From DASQDN01 sp963844855 (GTDB lineage Bacteria > Acidobacteriota > Terriglobia > Bryobacterales > Bryobacteraceae): a DNA stretch of 64,000 bases. The notes beneath the pieces were generated by a model. The model was given only the letters and a program-made list of their open reading frames with translations, had not been told where the DNA came from and made no database searches. Shown piece after piece: positions 37,426 to 47,900 of the stretch (its first letter is position 1; the number at the start of each line of letters is the position of its first letter). Location: the NCBI GenBank assembly GCA_963844855.1, contig CAWJQP010000045.1:124001-188000 (forward strand), read 5' to 3'. The translations under genes and the position numbers were made by a program.

Positions 37426-38814
37426 ATGGCCGACCAGAATCTTTATCCGTGCGGCTTGATTTCGCGCCGCCACCTGTTTCAACAATCCATCGGCGCCCTT
37501 CTGGGCGGGGCCGTCGGCGCGCTTTGGGCCGAAGACGGCAAGCTCGACGCCCGTCTGCCCGGTGATAAAAAGGCCGATGCGGTCATCTTTCTTTTCATGT
37601 GCGGCGGCGTCAGCCACATCGATACTTTCGATCCGAAGGGCAACAAGCACGCCGGCAAATTGATCGACGCCATCGGCTTCGGCGACAACGTCGCGGAGAT
37701 GAAGCGTCCCGGTCATTCCTTGCCTGCGCACCTTCAAGAATTACGGTCAATCCGGCATTCCCGTCTCCGACTGGTTCCCGCACGTCGGCGGTGTCATCGA
37801 CGACATCGCCGTCGTCCGGTCGATGTGGTGCCAGGAAGGAAATCACTTCCCCGCGGTCATCGAAACGCAGACCGGCCATCGTGGGCGCGCCTTCGATAAT
37901 CCCTCCTTCGGTAGCTGGGTTTCCTATGCGCTCGGCTCGGGCAACAAGAATCTGCCCACCTATGTCAATGTCGGCCGACCCTCTTCGCCCGTGCAGTTGA
38001 CAGGCGGCTACTTGGGCGCCACCTACGCCGCCACTCCCTTCCAGGCTGGTCCGATACCCATCCCGAACCTGAAGCCGCCGGCCAGCAGCAATGCCGCCGA
38101 GCGCGACCAGCAGATGGAGATGCTCTGGCTCGCTTGAACCGTGAATTCCGTGAGCGGCACGAACTCAACACCAACATCGCTGCCCGAGTCGACTCCTATG
38201 AGCTTGCGGCCCGCATGCAGCTGAGCGCGCCTGGTGTCGTCGATCTTTCGAAGGAACCGCAGCACATTCTGGATCTCTATGGCATTGGTGAGAAGCCGAC
38301 GGATGACTTCGGCCGGCAGTTGTTAATGGCTCGGCGCTTGGTCGAGAACGGCGTCCGCTTCGTACAGATCTGCCACGCCGGCGGTGGCAACGGCAGCTGG
38401 GATGCCCACGGCGACATGAAGACGCATGAGCCCTTGTGCCGTGCCGTAGACAAGCCGATCGCCGGTTTAATTCAGGATCTGAAGCAGCGCGGCATGTTGC
38501 AGCGCACTCTGGTCGTGTTTACGAGCGAGTTCGGTCGTAGCCCGTGGTCACAAAATACGACCGGCCGCGATCACAATCCGAAGGGCTACAGCTCCTGGTT
38601 TGCGGGCGGCGGCATCAAGGGCGGCACGGTCCACGGAGCGACGGACGAGTACGGCTACAAGGCCGTCGAGAATCCGCACTACTACAGTGACCTTCATGCG
38701 ACGATCCTCAAGCAGATGGGCCTCGATCACAAGAAGATGCAGTTCCGCGCCCTCGGCCGCAATTTCCGTTTAGTCGAAGAAGGCCACGGGCCGATCGAAG
38801 AGATTATCGGTTAG
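37426..38814 (+). CDS. DUF1501 secreted protein (frameshifted)
   Basis: About 462 residues, starting two bases after the DUF1549 gene. A Tat-like start (GLISRRHLFQQSIGALLGGA) is followed by an alkaline-phosphatase/sulfatase-like fold: DAVIFLFMCGGVSHIDTFDP, VIDDIAVVRSMWCQEGNHFP and VETQTGHRGRAF-type sequence. Also LMARRLVENGVRFVQICHAG and LVVFTSEFGRSPWSQNTTGR with GRDHNPKGYSSWFAGGGIKG near the end. Frame changes near 37720 and 38130. The DUF1549/DUF1501 pair is one functional unit by constant neighbourhood; substrate unknown. Confidence 0.9.
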
Positions 38815-38835
38815 AGACGGCTAGTCGGCGCGATC

Positions 38836-40332
38836 TCACTGCACGTTTTTAAAGAGCGCGATCGTCTCGCGAATCAGCTTGTCCGCGGCCTTGGTTCCGT
38901 AGGGTGTCATCTCGACTTCATACCCGGAATGAGAGAACTCTGTTTCGATCGGCATGTACCCGCCGCCGCTCCCTGACGAATAGCCGCAAAACATCGTATA
39001 GGGGAATGGAGAGGCCTTTTTGACAGCAGCTCCGATCTCGGCGAACGGTTCGCCTGGCATCGAAACGATTGCCAAATCCCCGATGCGGAGAATCTGTACG
39101 TTGACCTTAACCGGAGACGGATCGAGCGGACGCTTCCACTTCTCCAGCAAGTCTCCATCGCGGCGAAGCCGCGCCTCGGCCTGGTGTTTCTGCCAAGCCT
39201 CACCTCGCGCCGTGGCCTCTTCGACCTGTTTCTTTGCGACTGCTACCTGTGTGGACATCCGGTCGATTTCGGCAGGCGTGTAGGTTCGACGCGGAAGATC
39301 GAGAGTCGCTGAGACGAACTTAATAGTCGCGTCACGCGGGCCAAGTACGCGCCAGGGCTGCCGCGCCGCGAAAGCCGTGGACTCTACATAGCCTTCCATC
39401 ACAGGCTCACGCCGTGTCGTCTCGATTTGAGCTGCCAGCGCCGCCGCCTGATATCCGAGAACCGAGCCAAGCCGGTGCGCGACCCGGAGATCGCCCGTGC
39501 CGCCTTCAATCGGTCCCTGATTACCCGCGGCGCCTTGGAGATACAACGCGAGAGCACCCGGGAAAGCCTGCTCAATGGTTTTGCGGACCATGCCGATCCA
39601 ATCGGGCGAGATCATCTTGTTCTCGAAGGTCAGCACCGTACCGTGGCATTGAAAGTTCACGAGAATGGCGTAGGGATTGCCGTCCGAGTCATCGATACGC
39701 AAGACAACAAGCTCACGGTCGACAAATCCATCAGGATTTGTCCCAACCGCCGGAGGCTTGTTTCCCGTAGCACGGACCCGCCGATTAATGTTGATTGTGC
39801 CTATGCCGCGGGCGCCGTACGCGTGTACGGGCCGAAGCTTCGAGTTGGCTTCCACGATGACCCCGATGATCTTCTCGACCACGGCCGACCGATGTGCGTT
39901 TAATACGCGCTCGAAAGTCGCAGGATCCTTGCCGACTGGGCCTTTAGATGCTTCAAAGGCCGGACCGGCATGAGTGTGGGTCGCATTCAGTCGGATGTTT
40001 TGGACGGGAATACCTGTTAGCTTTGCCGCCTCCTCGCGCGCATCGTCGTAACCTCGTACGCTGCCTGCATCGATATCGACCAGAGCGAACTTTTGCTTTC
40101 CATCCGAGATGACGAGCGCTGTCGCGAGCATGCCAGCAGGATCAATTCCGACGGCCGTGACATGCGTTTGCGATCCCCAGTTCAGGTGCGCGATGCCAAC
40201 CGGTGGTGAGATGTCGGCTCGAGCAACACCGGCGAGTAATCCCGAAGGCTTAGAGTCTTTTGGCCCCTGCTCGACGACGTCGCCGAATGCAGCGCCACAG
40301 ATCACCAAAGACAGAATAATTGCTTCTTTCAT
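38836..40332 (-). CDS. Neutral/alkaline ceramidase-family protein
   Basis: 498 residues. Signal peptide MKEAIILSLVICGAAFG. The N-terminal region LLAGVARADISPPVGIAHLN and the metal-site segment IRLNATHTHAGPAFEASKGP are hallmarks of neutral/alkaline non-lysosomal ceramidases. YAILVNFQCHGTVLTFENKM gives a further His, and ALYLQGAAGNQGPIEGGTGD and SMPGEPFAEIGAAVKK complete the core. It is shorter than classical ceramidase (about 650-700 residues) and lacks the C-terminal Ig-like domain, so the true substrate may be another amide or lipid. Its ATG overlaps the end of the aminotransferase gene (ATGA). Confidence 0.82.
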   Translation of the reverse strand: MKEAIILSLVICGAAFGDVVEQGPKDSKPSGLLAGVARADISPPVGIAHLNWGSQTHVTAVGIDPAGMLATALVISDGKQKFALVDIDAGSVRGYDDAREEAAKLTGIPVQNIRLNATHTHAGPAFEASKGPVGKDPATFERVLNAHRSAVVEKIIGVIVEANSKLRPVHAYGARGIGTININRRVRATGNKPPAVGTNPDGFVDRELVVLRIDDSDGNPYAILVNFQCHGTVLTFENKMISPDWIGMVRKTIEQAFPGALALYLQGAAGNQGPIEGGTGDLRVAHRLGSVLGYQAAALAAQIETTRREPVMEGYVESTAFAARQPWRVLGPRDATIKFVSATLDLPRRTYTPAEIDRMSTQVAVAKKQVEEATARGEAWQKHQAEARLRRDGDLLEKWKRPLDPSPVKVNVQILRIGDLAIVSMPGEPFAEIGAAVKKASPFPYTMFCGYSSGSGGGYMPIETEFSHSGYEVEMTPYGTKAADKLIRETIALFKNVQ

Positions 40333-41669
40333 ACGCTCGTCGTCATATTGATCTTCGTTCGGACAGTATCGATGGCATCCGCAAGACTCTTCTCAATGAG
40401 CGCGCACATCTCGTCAATGTCAGACTCCTCGGCAATCAGGGGAGGCGACATCGCAAACCATGTCGGATCGATACGCAGAATAAGCCCATTGGCAAGCGCA
40501 GTCTTCTTCAAGGCGATGCCGAGGCTCGGGTCGGTCAACTCTACCCCACGCAGGACACCTTTGCCGCGAATCTCCCGCACAACTCCAAGCTTCTTCAGCT
40601 TGGCAAGCCGCGACACAAGATGTTCCCCCAGCCTTTCCGCTTTTGAGCAGAGATCCTGCTCTACAATCTGCTGGAGCACCGCGATACCGACGGCGCACGC
40701 TAACGGGTTCCCTGAGAAGGTGTGACCATGCGTGAAGTGCGTGTTGCTACCGTTTCCCGCGAACGCCGCCGCCATATCCTCCCGGGCAATCATGGCGCCT
40801 AGCGGCATGGCTCCGGACGATATGCCCTTGCCGGTGCAGATGACGTCGGGTGTAACGCCGTAAGTTTGCGCGGCGAACATGCGACCGGTCTTGGCAAACC
40901 CAGTGATCACTTCATCGAAGATGAGCGTGACGTTGTACTTGTCGCAGATTTGGCGAATGATCTGAAAGTATTCAGCCGTGGGTGTGATGATACCGCCAGT
41001 GTTGCCGATAGGCTCCACAATGATAGCGGCGACCGTATCCGGATCTTCGTGCACAATGACATCTTCGAAACACCGTGCGGCGAACCGGTTCGCTTCCTCC
41101 CACGTCGGGAAGCTGTCGCGATAGTGATTCGGCGGAAAAACTTTGGGAAATCCAGGTAGTTGCGGGTCGAACTTCGACTTCCGCGAGCCGTTGCCGCTCG
41201 CTGCCATTCCGCCGAACGTCCCGCCATGATAACTGTAATATCGGCTGACAAACTTATATTTGCTGGGAAAACCAGTCTGTTTGTGATACTGGCGGACAAA
41301 CTTCATCGCCGCTTCCACGGCTTCTGATCCCCCGCTGAACGGCTTCACGAACTTCAGGTTTTCTGGAGTCACATCACCGAGTCGCTCGATGAAGTCCAGC
41401 GTGACATCGGATATTCCATGCATCGGCCCCACGAACGTAACGCGTTCCATCTGCGCCCGCATCGCTTCCATTACGCGGGGATGACGATGGCCAAGAGTGG
41501 CCACAAAAATCCCGCCGATTGCGTCGAAGTAGCGTTTGCCTTCCGTGTCCCAGCAGTAAAGTCCCTCTGCTCGGCTGATGATCAGTGGGTCTTCAATAAA
41601 GTCGGCTGTCGGGCGGTAATCGATAAAAGTGCGTTGAAGCAGTCGTTGCTGGCGTGCGGTAAGTTTCAC
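40329..41669 (-). CDS. Class III PLP-dependent aminotransferase
   Basis: 446 residues. Fold-type I PLP enzyme of the omega-amino acid/acetylornithine aminotransferase group. Seen: YCWDTEGKRYFDAIGGIFVA, VKPFSGGSEAVEAAMKFVRQ (PLP phosphate loop), RYYSYHGGTFGGMAASG, IIVEPIGNTGGIITPTAEYF, LIFDEVITGFAKTGRMFAAQ (Asp to the PLP nitrogen) and VICTGKGISSGAMPLGAMIA with the Schiff-base Lys in TGKGIS, then HTFSGNPLACAVGIAVL. Substrate cannot be chosen by eye. It is flanked upstream by a GntR/FCD gene and overlaps the ceramidase-like gene, suggesting amine or amino-acid catabolism under that regulator. Confidence 0.9.
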   Translation of the reverse strand: MKLTARQQRLLQRTFIDYRPTADFIEDPLIISRAEGLYCWDTEGKRYFDAIGGIFVATLGHRHPRVMEAMRAQMERVTFVGPMHGISDVTLDFIERLGDVTPENLKFVKPFSGGSEAVEAAMKFVRQYHKQTGFPSKYKFVSRYYSYHGGTFGGMAASGNGSRKSKFDPQLPGFPKVFPPNHYRDSFPTWEEANRFAARCFEDVIVHEDPDTVAAIIVEPIGNTGGIITPTAEYFQIIRQICDKYNVTLIFDEVITGFAKTGRMFAAQTYGVTPDVICTGKGISSGAMPLGAMIAREDMAAAFAGNGSNTHFTHGHTFSGNPLACAVGIAVLQQIVEQDLCSKAERLGEHLVSRLAKLKKLGVVREIRGKGVLRGVELTDPSLGIALKKTALANGLILRIDPTWFAMSPPLIAEESDIDEMCALIEKSLADAIDTVRTKINMTTSV

Positions 41670-41703
41670 AGGTTGTCCGCCGAAGGTTGGCCTTGGCCGT
41701 ATT

Positions 41704-41718
41704 AAAGATCATATGTAT
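41704..41718. promoter_or_regulatory. Candidate GntR operator, site 1
   Basis: AAAGATCATATGTAT, between the GntR gene and the aminotransferase start (35 bases before its ATG on the minus strand). It matches 13 of 15 bases of the perfect inverted repeat at 48619-48633. Size and A/T-rich arms fit FCD-class GntR operators. Inference from similarity and position. Confidence 0.4.
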
Positions 41719-41760
41719 CCACTCTTTCTAAAGTCAAGGCGGAACGGCTTAGCCGACTGG

Positions 41761-42528
41761 TCAGTCTGGATGAGAAGTGATGATGCCAAGCGCTTGTTTC
41801 GTGTGCTCCCGTGTGCTCCGCATCAGCCTGCGGACAGCTTGGCGAGCCGCCACGGGGTTTCCTTTGCGGATCTGATCGTAAATCTGACGGTGCAACTCGA
41901 CTCCAACGGTGTAACTGTCTGTTAGCTTGATCTGCTGAATGAAAACGTGAGTTAAGGGCTCTAAAACCATCTCGAAGAACCGGTTATGAGCAGCGCGGGC
42001 TATCGCCATGTGGAACCGGAGATCTGCTGCAATCGTTTCCTCAACACTGCGGTCGGCCGCCATCTCGTCCAGCGCCGCCGCAATCTCCTGATGATTTGCA
42101 GGCGTGGCGCGGACCGCCGCAAAACCTGCTGCCGTCTCCTCGAGCGTCTCCCTGAGCTCGAGCATGAGTTCCATTTCGCCGAGTGTCGGAATCGGCTGAT
42201 CCCGGAACAGCCGCATCAGCGAATCCTTGACACGGGCCGGCGTCGGCGCCGCTGTCATAGTCCCACGTCCGGCGCGTACCTCAACTACTCCGCGCTCTTC
42301 GAGGATTTTCATCGCCTCACGAATCACAATGCGGCTGACACGGAAGCGGTCTGCGAGTTCGGATTCCTTCGGCAGACGTGTCCCCGGCTCCCGATACTGC
42401 TCCAGGATCATCCGTTCGATTTCCTCGACAACTTGCTCGCTCAGGCGGCCGCGGCGAAAGCTGCGCTTGTTGATACGTCCGGCCGACAGCTCGCCTTCCG
42501 TTTTCCCAACTGGCATAACTGAGGGCAA
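41761..42528 (-). CDS. GntR-family regulator, FCD (FadR) subfamily
   Basis: 255 residues. N-terminal winged helix (LSEQVVEEIERMILEQYREP, PKESELADRFRVSRIVIREA, MKILEERGVVEVRAGRGTM). C-terminal all-helical FCD ligand domain (LMLELRETLEETAAGFAAVR, DLRFHMAIARAAHNRFFEMV, HRQIYDQIRKGNPVAARQAV) with Asp and His residues that usually hold a metal. FCD regulators sense small acids and control catabolic genes next to them, here the aminotransferase and ceramidase-like genes. Start could also be ATG 42516. Confidence 0.92.
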   Translation of the reverse strand: MPSVMPVGKTEGELSAGRINKRSFRRGRLSEQVVEEIERMILEQYREPGTRLPKESELADRFRVSRIVIREAMKILEERGVVEVRAGRGTMTAAPTPARVKDSLMRLFRDQPIPTLGEMELMLELRETLEETAAGFAAVRATPANHQEIAAALDEMAADRSVEETIAADLRFHMAIARAAHNRFFEMVLEPLTHVFIQQIKLTDSYTVGVELHRQIYDQIRKGNPVAARQAVRRLMRSTREHTKQALGIITSHPD

Positions 42529-42687
42529 GTGTACCAGTGACAGCGCCGGGCCTATCGGGCTCCATTGCCCGCGTTCTGCGTACAGGAAACCGTCACCTCC
42601 AATCGTGTTCGGAGTACGAACCCCGCGGAATCAGAGGCGTCACTGCTGGTTCCGAGCTAAATTGGGAATTACAATGATCGAATTGTC

Positions 42688-44967
42688 ATGAGCGGCATTC
42701 GCCTTTTGATTTTGTTGCTGGTCATGACACTCGCATGGAGCCAAGCGGAACGGTCGCGTGCACGGCGCCTGTTTGGACAGCGAGACTTCGCGGGGGCAGC
42801 GGACGCTCTTCAAACGCATCTCGAGAAGGCTCCCGATGACCGGGATTCGCGCATTCTGCTGGGGATATGCCTGAATCAGCTTGGCCGAAACGCGGAAGCC
42901 GAGCAGGTCTTCCGCGAATCTATCCGAAGAAAAGCGGACGACGGTCAGGCGCAGTACTACCTCGCGCTCACAGAATATTTGCAGGGCAAACTGCTAGAGG
43001 CGGAAGCAGATGCCAAGTACTCCATTACACTCGGGGCGAATGCGTCACGGTCTCTGCATCTGATTGGGCGATCCCGAGAAGAGCAGAATCGTCTGCAGCA
43101 AGCATTGAACGCCTACCTGGAAGCTCTTGCGAAGGATTCCGTCAATGCCGAAGCACGCGTGGGCGCCGGACGGGTCTGCCTGAAGATGAACCGCGTGGAT
43201 GAGGCGGTCGCACATCTGCGCCAAGTTCCCTCTGGAAACGCGGAAGGCGCCTATGAACTCGGAAGAGCACTCCTTTTGAAGGGCCAGGAGAAGGAAAGCC
43301 GCGAACGATTGGAAACCGCGGCACGGCTCGGACATCCGGCAGCGGAGAGGCTTCTACGACGTACGAAAGCCGGTGGCGCTGCGTCGATCGGCGCCGTCCT
43401 CGATACGCCGACAGCCGTCCAGTTCAACGACATTGCCACGCAAGCCGGACTCCGGTTCACCCTCAACAACCATCCGACTCCGAGGAAACACCTCATCGAA
43501 ACCATGGCCGGAGGGGTAGCTGCATTCGACTACAACAAAGACGGGCTTACCGATGTGTTCTTCACCAACGGAGCAGAGACTCCCTCGCTGGAAAAAACGG
43601 GGCCGCGCTTCTTCAATCGCCTTTTCCGAAATGACGGCGCCCTGAAGTTTACCGAAGTTACGACTGCAGCCGGCGTGCAGGGATCGGGATTCTCGATTGG
43701 CGCTTCAGCCGCCGATTTCGATAACGATGGCCACGTGGACTTGTTCGTTGCCGGCATGCCGGTGAACGTGCTGTATCGCAATATAGACGGACGATTCACG
43801 GATGTGACCAAGCGCTCCGGCATTCGCAGTGGCGAGTGGTCCGTAGCCGGCGGATGGTTCGATTACGACAACGATGGATGGCTCGATCTCTTCGTCGTGA
43901 ACTATCTCGCCTGGTCGCCTGCCGACGACCGGTATTGTGGAGATCCGGCCGCGCGTATCCGCACGTACTGTCATCCGCGATTCTACAAAGGCACGGCGAA
44001 CCGTCTCTATCGCAACCAGCGCGATGGTACTTTCGAGGATGTTTCCGCACGTTCGGGCATTGCAGCTCACATCGGAAAGGGCATGAGCGTGGCCTTCGCT
44101 GACTACGATCGGGACGGCTGGCTCGACGCCTTCGTCACAAACGATCGTGTTCCGAACTTTTTGTTTCGCAATCGGGGCGACGGCACGTTCGAAGAGCGGG
44201 GCTTGGAGGCGGGGCCGGCGTTGAACGACAATGGCGACGCCGTCTCTGCAATGGGTGTGGACTTCCGGGATTACAACAACGACACACTGCCCGATTTGAT
44301 CTTCACAGCGCTCGCAGGGGAGACGTTTCCCCTATTCCGCAACCAAGGCAAGGGAGTTTTCTACGACCGCACAGCGGCAGACGGGATCGGTCCCTTGAGC
44401 GGGCGCCGCAGCGGATGGCATATCGCTCTGGCCGACTTCAATAACGATGGCTGGAAAGACGTGTTTTCGGCAAACTCTCATGTAACCGACAACATTGAGC
44501 AAATTTCGACCACGGAGAAGTATCTCGAACCTAACTCACTCTGGCTGAATTCCGGTGGAAGATTTGTTGAAGGCCCGGACTTTGCGATACGCCGCGCTCA
44601 TCGTGGTGGAGCCGTTGCCGATTTCGATAACGATGGGAAACTCGACATCGTGGTTTCATCCTTAGCGGGCCCCGCGGAGTTGTGGCACAACGTGTCCACA
44701 GAAAACGGTCACTGGGTGAGATTCGAACTCGAGGGACGCAAGAACAACCGCAACGGAATCGGCGCGGAGATCCGGTTGGGCGATCAGTCCAACATTGCGA
44801 CAGCCAACACTGGTTACGCGTCCGGCAGCAACGTTGGCGTGCACTTTGGACTAGGACGCGCCGGCGGCCCAGTCTCGGCCGAGATTGTTTGGCCGAGTGG
44901 AATCCGCCAGCGCGTCGAGAACATTCAGCTCGACAGAATCGTCAAGATTCAGGAACCGTCTCCCTGA
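42688..44967 (+). CDS. CRTAC1/ASPIC-UnbV protein with TPR and FG-GAP repeats
   Basis: 759 residues. Signal peptide (MSGIRLLILLLVMTLAWSQA). Residues about 25-220 are TPR repeats (RSRARRLFGQRDFAGAADAL, EAEQVFRESIRRKADDGQAQ). Residues about 245-650 carry FG-GAP/VCBS calcium loops of the DxDxDGxxD type: NKDGLTDVFFTNG, DFDNDGHVDLFV, DYDNDGWLDLFV, DYDRDGWLDAFV, DFNNDGWKDVFS and DFDNDGKLDIVV. The C-terminal ASPIC/UnbV domain is NRNGIGAEIRLGDQSNIATA and SAEIVWPSGIRQRVENIQLD. Extracytoplasmic, probably calcium-binding and adhesive. The TPR part fused in front is common in acidobacterial versions. Ends three bases from the converging receptor gene. Confidence 0.9.
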   Translation: MSGIRLLILLLVMTLAWSQAERSRARRLFGQRDFAGAADALQTHLEKAPDDRDSRILLGICLNQLGRNAEAEQVFRESIRRKADDGQAQYYLALTEYLQGKLLEAEADAKYSITLGANASRSLHLIGRSREEQNRLQQALNAYLEALAKDSVNAEARVGAGRVCLKMNRVDEAVAHLRQVPSGNAEGAYELGRALLLKGQEKESRERLETAARLGHPAAERLLRRTKAGGAASIGAVLDTPTAVQFNDIATQAGLRFTLNNHPTPRKHLIETMAGGVAAFDYNKDGLTDVFFTNGAETPSLEKTGPRFFNRLFRNDGALKFTEVTTAAGVQGSGFSIGASAADFDNDGHVDLFVAGMPVNVLYRNIDGRFTDVTKRSGIRSGEWSVAGGWFDYDNDGWLDLFVVNYLAWSPADDRYCGDPAARIRTYCHPRFYKGTANRLYRNQRDGTFEDVSARSGIAAHIGKGMSVAFADYDRDGWLDAFVTNDRVPNFLFRNRGDGTFEERGLEAGPALNDNGDAVSAMGVDFRDYNNDTLPDLIFTALAGETFPLFRNQGKGVFYDRTAADGIGPLSGRRSGWHIALADFNNDGWKDVFSANSHVTDNIEQISTTEKYLEPNSLWLNSGGRFVEGPDFAIRRAHRGGAVADFDNDGKLDIVVSSLAGPAELWHNVSTENGHWVRFELEGRKNNRNGIGAEIRLGDQSNIATANTGYASGSNVGVHFGLGRAGGPVSAEIVWPSGIRQRVENIQLDRIVKIQEPSP

Positions 44968-44970
44968 CGT

Positions 44971-47900
44971 TTAGAAAAACACCTTCATTCCGAACTGAAT
45001 CACTCGGGGACTCAGTGTGCTCGTGATACGGCCGAAGTTGTTCGAGGCCAAGTTGGTGTTCGGATTTCCAAATACCGTCCTGTTGAGCGGATTCGTGATC
45101 TCCATGCGGAACTGATTTCGGATTCTCTCGGTGATCTGCGTGTCTTTGAATACCGAGAAGGACTCGTCCAACCATAGTGGACCACGATCTTCGAGATATC
45201 GCGGAGCATTTCCAAAACGGCCAGCGGCCGGATCGGCAAATGCCTCGCGATTCAGGAACACGTCCTGCGCCGGGTCAAAGTCGGACATGCTGACGTCGCT
45301 CCGGATGTTGCTTGACACGATGTCGGGCCGCCGTCCTGGATTGAAGTATGCAAGCGTGTTGTTCGCTGTGACGGACAATGGCCTGCCGCTGGTGTAAGAC
45401 ATGACAGCCGCGACTTGCCACCCTCCAGCCAAAACGTTGGCGACACCCTGCAACGATGATCCCCATCGCCTGCCGCGACCGAATGGCAGATGGTAGAGTG
45501 TGCTCGCCGTTAACATGTGCGGCAAGTTCGACGGATGATAGGACTTTTCGCGGATGTAGTTATCCTGTCGTCCGCCGTATGTGTCGTACATCGGAGCGTC
45601 GGTCAGGAACTTCGAGAATGTATACGCAAGCGTCCCCGTCAGTCCTCCCCGATAGCGCTTGTCCAGCTTCATCTGGAATGAATGATAGTTCGAATTGCCA
45701 TACGTCGATCCGTAAATTTCCATGTTGCCGAAATGCGGGTAGGGTCGCAGGGCTTGCGCGACCGTACCACGGCTGCCCCAAAGATCCGTGAATCCCGCAA
45801 AGGGAGCGCTGATCCCGGCCGCGACGGCTTGAGAGGAAGTGATATGCGAGCGCAGCAGCGAATCCGGTAAGGCCTGAGCATTAGGATAGAGCTGATTGAT
45901 TTGCTGGGTTGAGTAAAGGTGACGCCCTATACTCGCGACATAGCCCGCGCTCACACCGATATCATCGCCAAACTGCCGCTCGAGCGTGAGGTTCCACTGA
46001 ACTTTCCGGGGCAGCGTATAGTCACCGGGCAGCACGACCGTCGCATTCTGGCCGTTCGCCTGATACGGACTGAAATCGGGTGGGCGCGAGAAGTTCTGTG
46101 GGAATCCGTTGTCCCAGTTGAATGCCGGAGTAATTCCGTTGTCTCCGGTCGCAAAACTCGCTGTCGTCGAGAAGCCGGTATTCGGAAGACCTCGATTCAG
46201 AAGTCCCCGATCGATGAAATCCGAATAGAAGACACCGGCGCCTCCGCGGACGACAAATCGGTCGCTGACCTTGTAAGCGAATCCCAATCGTGGAGCGGGA
46301 TTCACCCACATGATGTTCAGCAGCCGGTTGCCAAAGCCCTGATCGCCGCCGAATACCAACACACCAGGAAGATTACCCGCCGCCGCATTGGGCTTGTTGA
46401 TATCCACATACGACAAACGTCCCGCGCGGTCGGCATGCGGCACGATGATTTCCCACCGTAGTCCGAGGTTAATGGTTAACTTGCTGGTTGCTTTCCACGT
46501 ATCGTCGACGAAGAAACCCCAGTTCGTGTAGCGACCACTCGGTTGCGTAGCGAGGAAGAAGGCAGAACCGGAATCGACTTCTCCGAGCAAAAAGCTAGCG
46601 AACGCATCACCCGTATTGTTCAACCTTGTCGGATCGGCCGTTCCGTTACGGCGGAACGTATAATTTCCCGCGCCGTTGTCACCCGGCCGGAAGTTGTCCT
46701 GGTGATACTGCATTTCCGCGCCGAACTTCAGAGTGTGCGTACCGCGAATCAGCGTTAGCGTATCGAGTGCGGTGAACGTGTTGAAATACGAGTCTGATGC
46801 GGCGCTCTGGCCGTATGCGGCGTAGTTGTCAGTAGCGAAGTTCACGGTCGGAAACAGGTCGAACTGAACACCCTTGATACCGAGCTTGTCAGTCCAGCCC
46901 TTGTCCTTTGCGACGGTTCCAAAGGGGTTGCGGAACATCGAATAGCCGAGCCCGATATGGTTCAACGTGGCGGGACCGAGAGTGCTGTCGAAATTAAAGT
47001 GGGCGACCTTCGTGGAAACCCGCTGATACGTATAGTTCACCAGCGCAGTCATCGTCTCGTCATTGACGGGTAGCGGGAACGAGCCGCTCTTCTGCGCCGG
47101 ACGATCAGTGAAGTTGTACAGGAAGCTCATGCGGTGATTCTCGTTGAAGATATGATCTGCTTTGCCGCCCGCATGACGGTTGTCCTGAATTGGTTCGGCT
47201 GGCGCTGCAATTGTATTCGCCGCAATGCCCGGAAACGTAGGCGCTGGGTGATACTGCAGCATTGCCGTTGAGACGTTGCTTCTGCGACTCACGGGAATGA
47301 AGTTGTTCGGGAAGGCCTGCCTGGTTACCGTTCCGTTCGCTGCCCGCACTGTCGTTGCAGGATCGTAGATCGCGTGGGGCAGTTCGCTAAAATCGCCCTG
47401 CTGCATCCGGGTCGACGGGAGAGTCAGCAGGCTCGACACCTGCCCGCCCCGGAAGTAAAACTGATCGAAGGAAAAGAACCAGAATGTCTTATTCCGGCCG
47501 TCATAGACCTTCGGGATGATGACCGGGCCGCCGATCACACCGCCCCACTCGTTCATCTTTGACGGCAGACGCGTCGTGCTGAAAAAGCTGCGAGCATCCA
47601 GCTTCTCGTTGCGGATGAGATACAAGCCCTGTCCGTGCAGGTCGTTGGTGCCGCTCTTCATGGTGTAGCTCGTGATGCCACCCATCGCATGTGCATACTC
47701 GGCCGAGTAGTTGTTGGTGATCAGCTTGAACTCCCCGATCGCTTCGACCGATGGCGTCACTTCGTCGTCCTGCGACTGGTCTCCACGGCTGAGCGCGATG
47801 CCGTCATAATAGGTCTGATCCTGGAAGCCGCCGCCACCGCTGATCGATCGTGTCCACGTGCCGGAGGGAGCGACGCCAGGCGAGAGTTTCATGAATCTGG

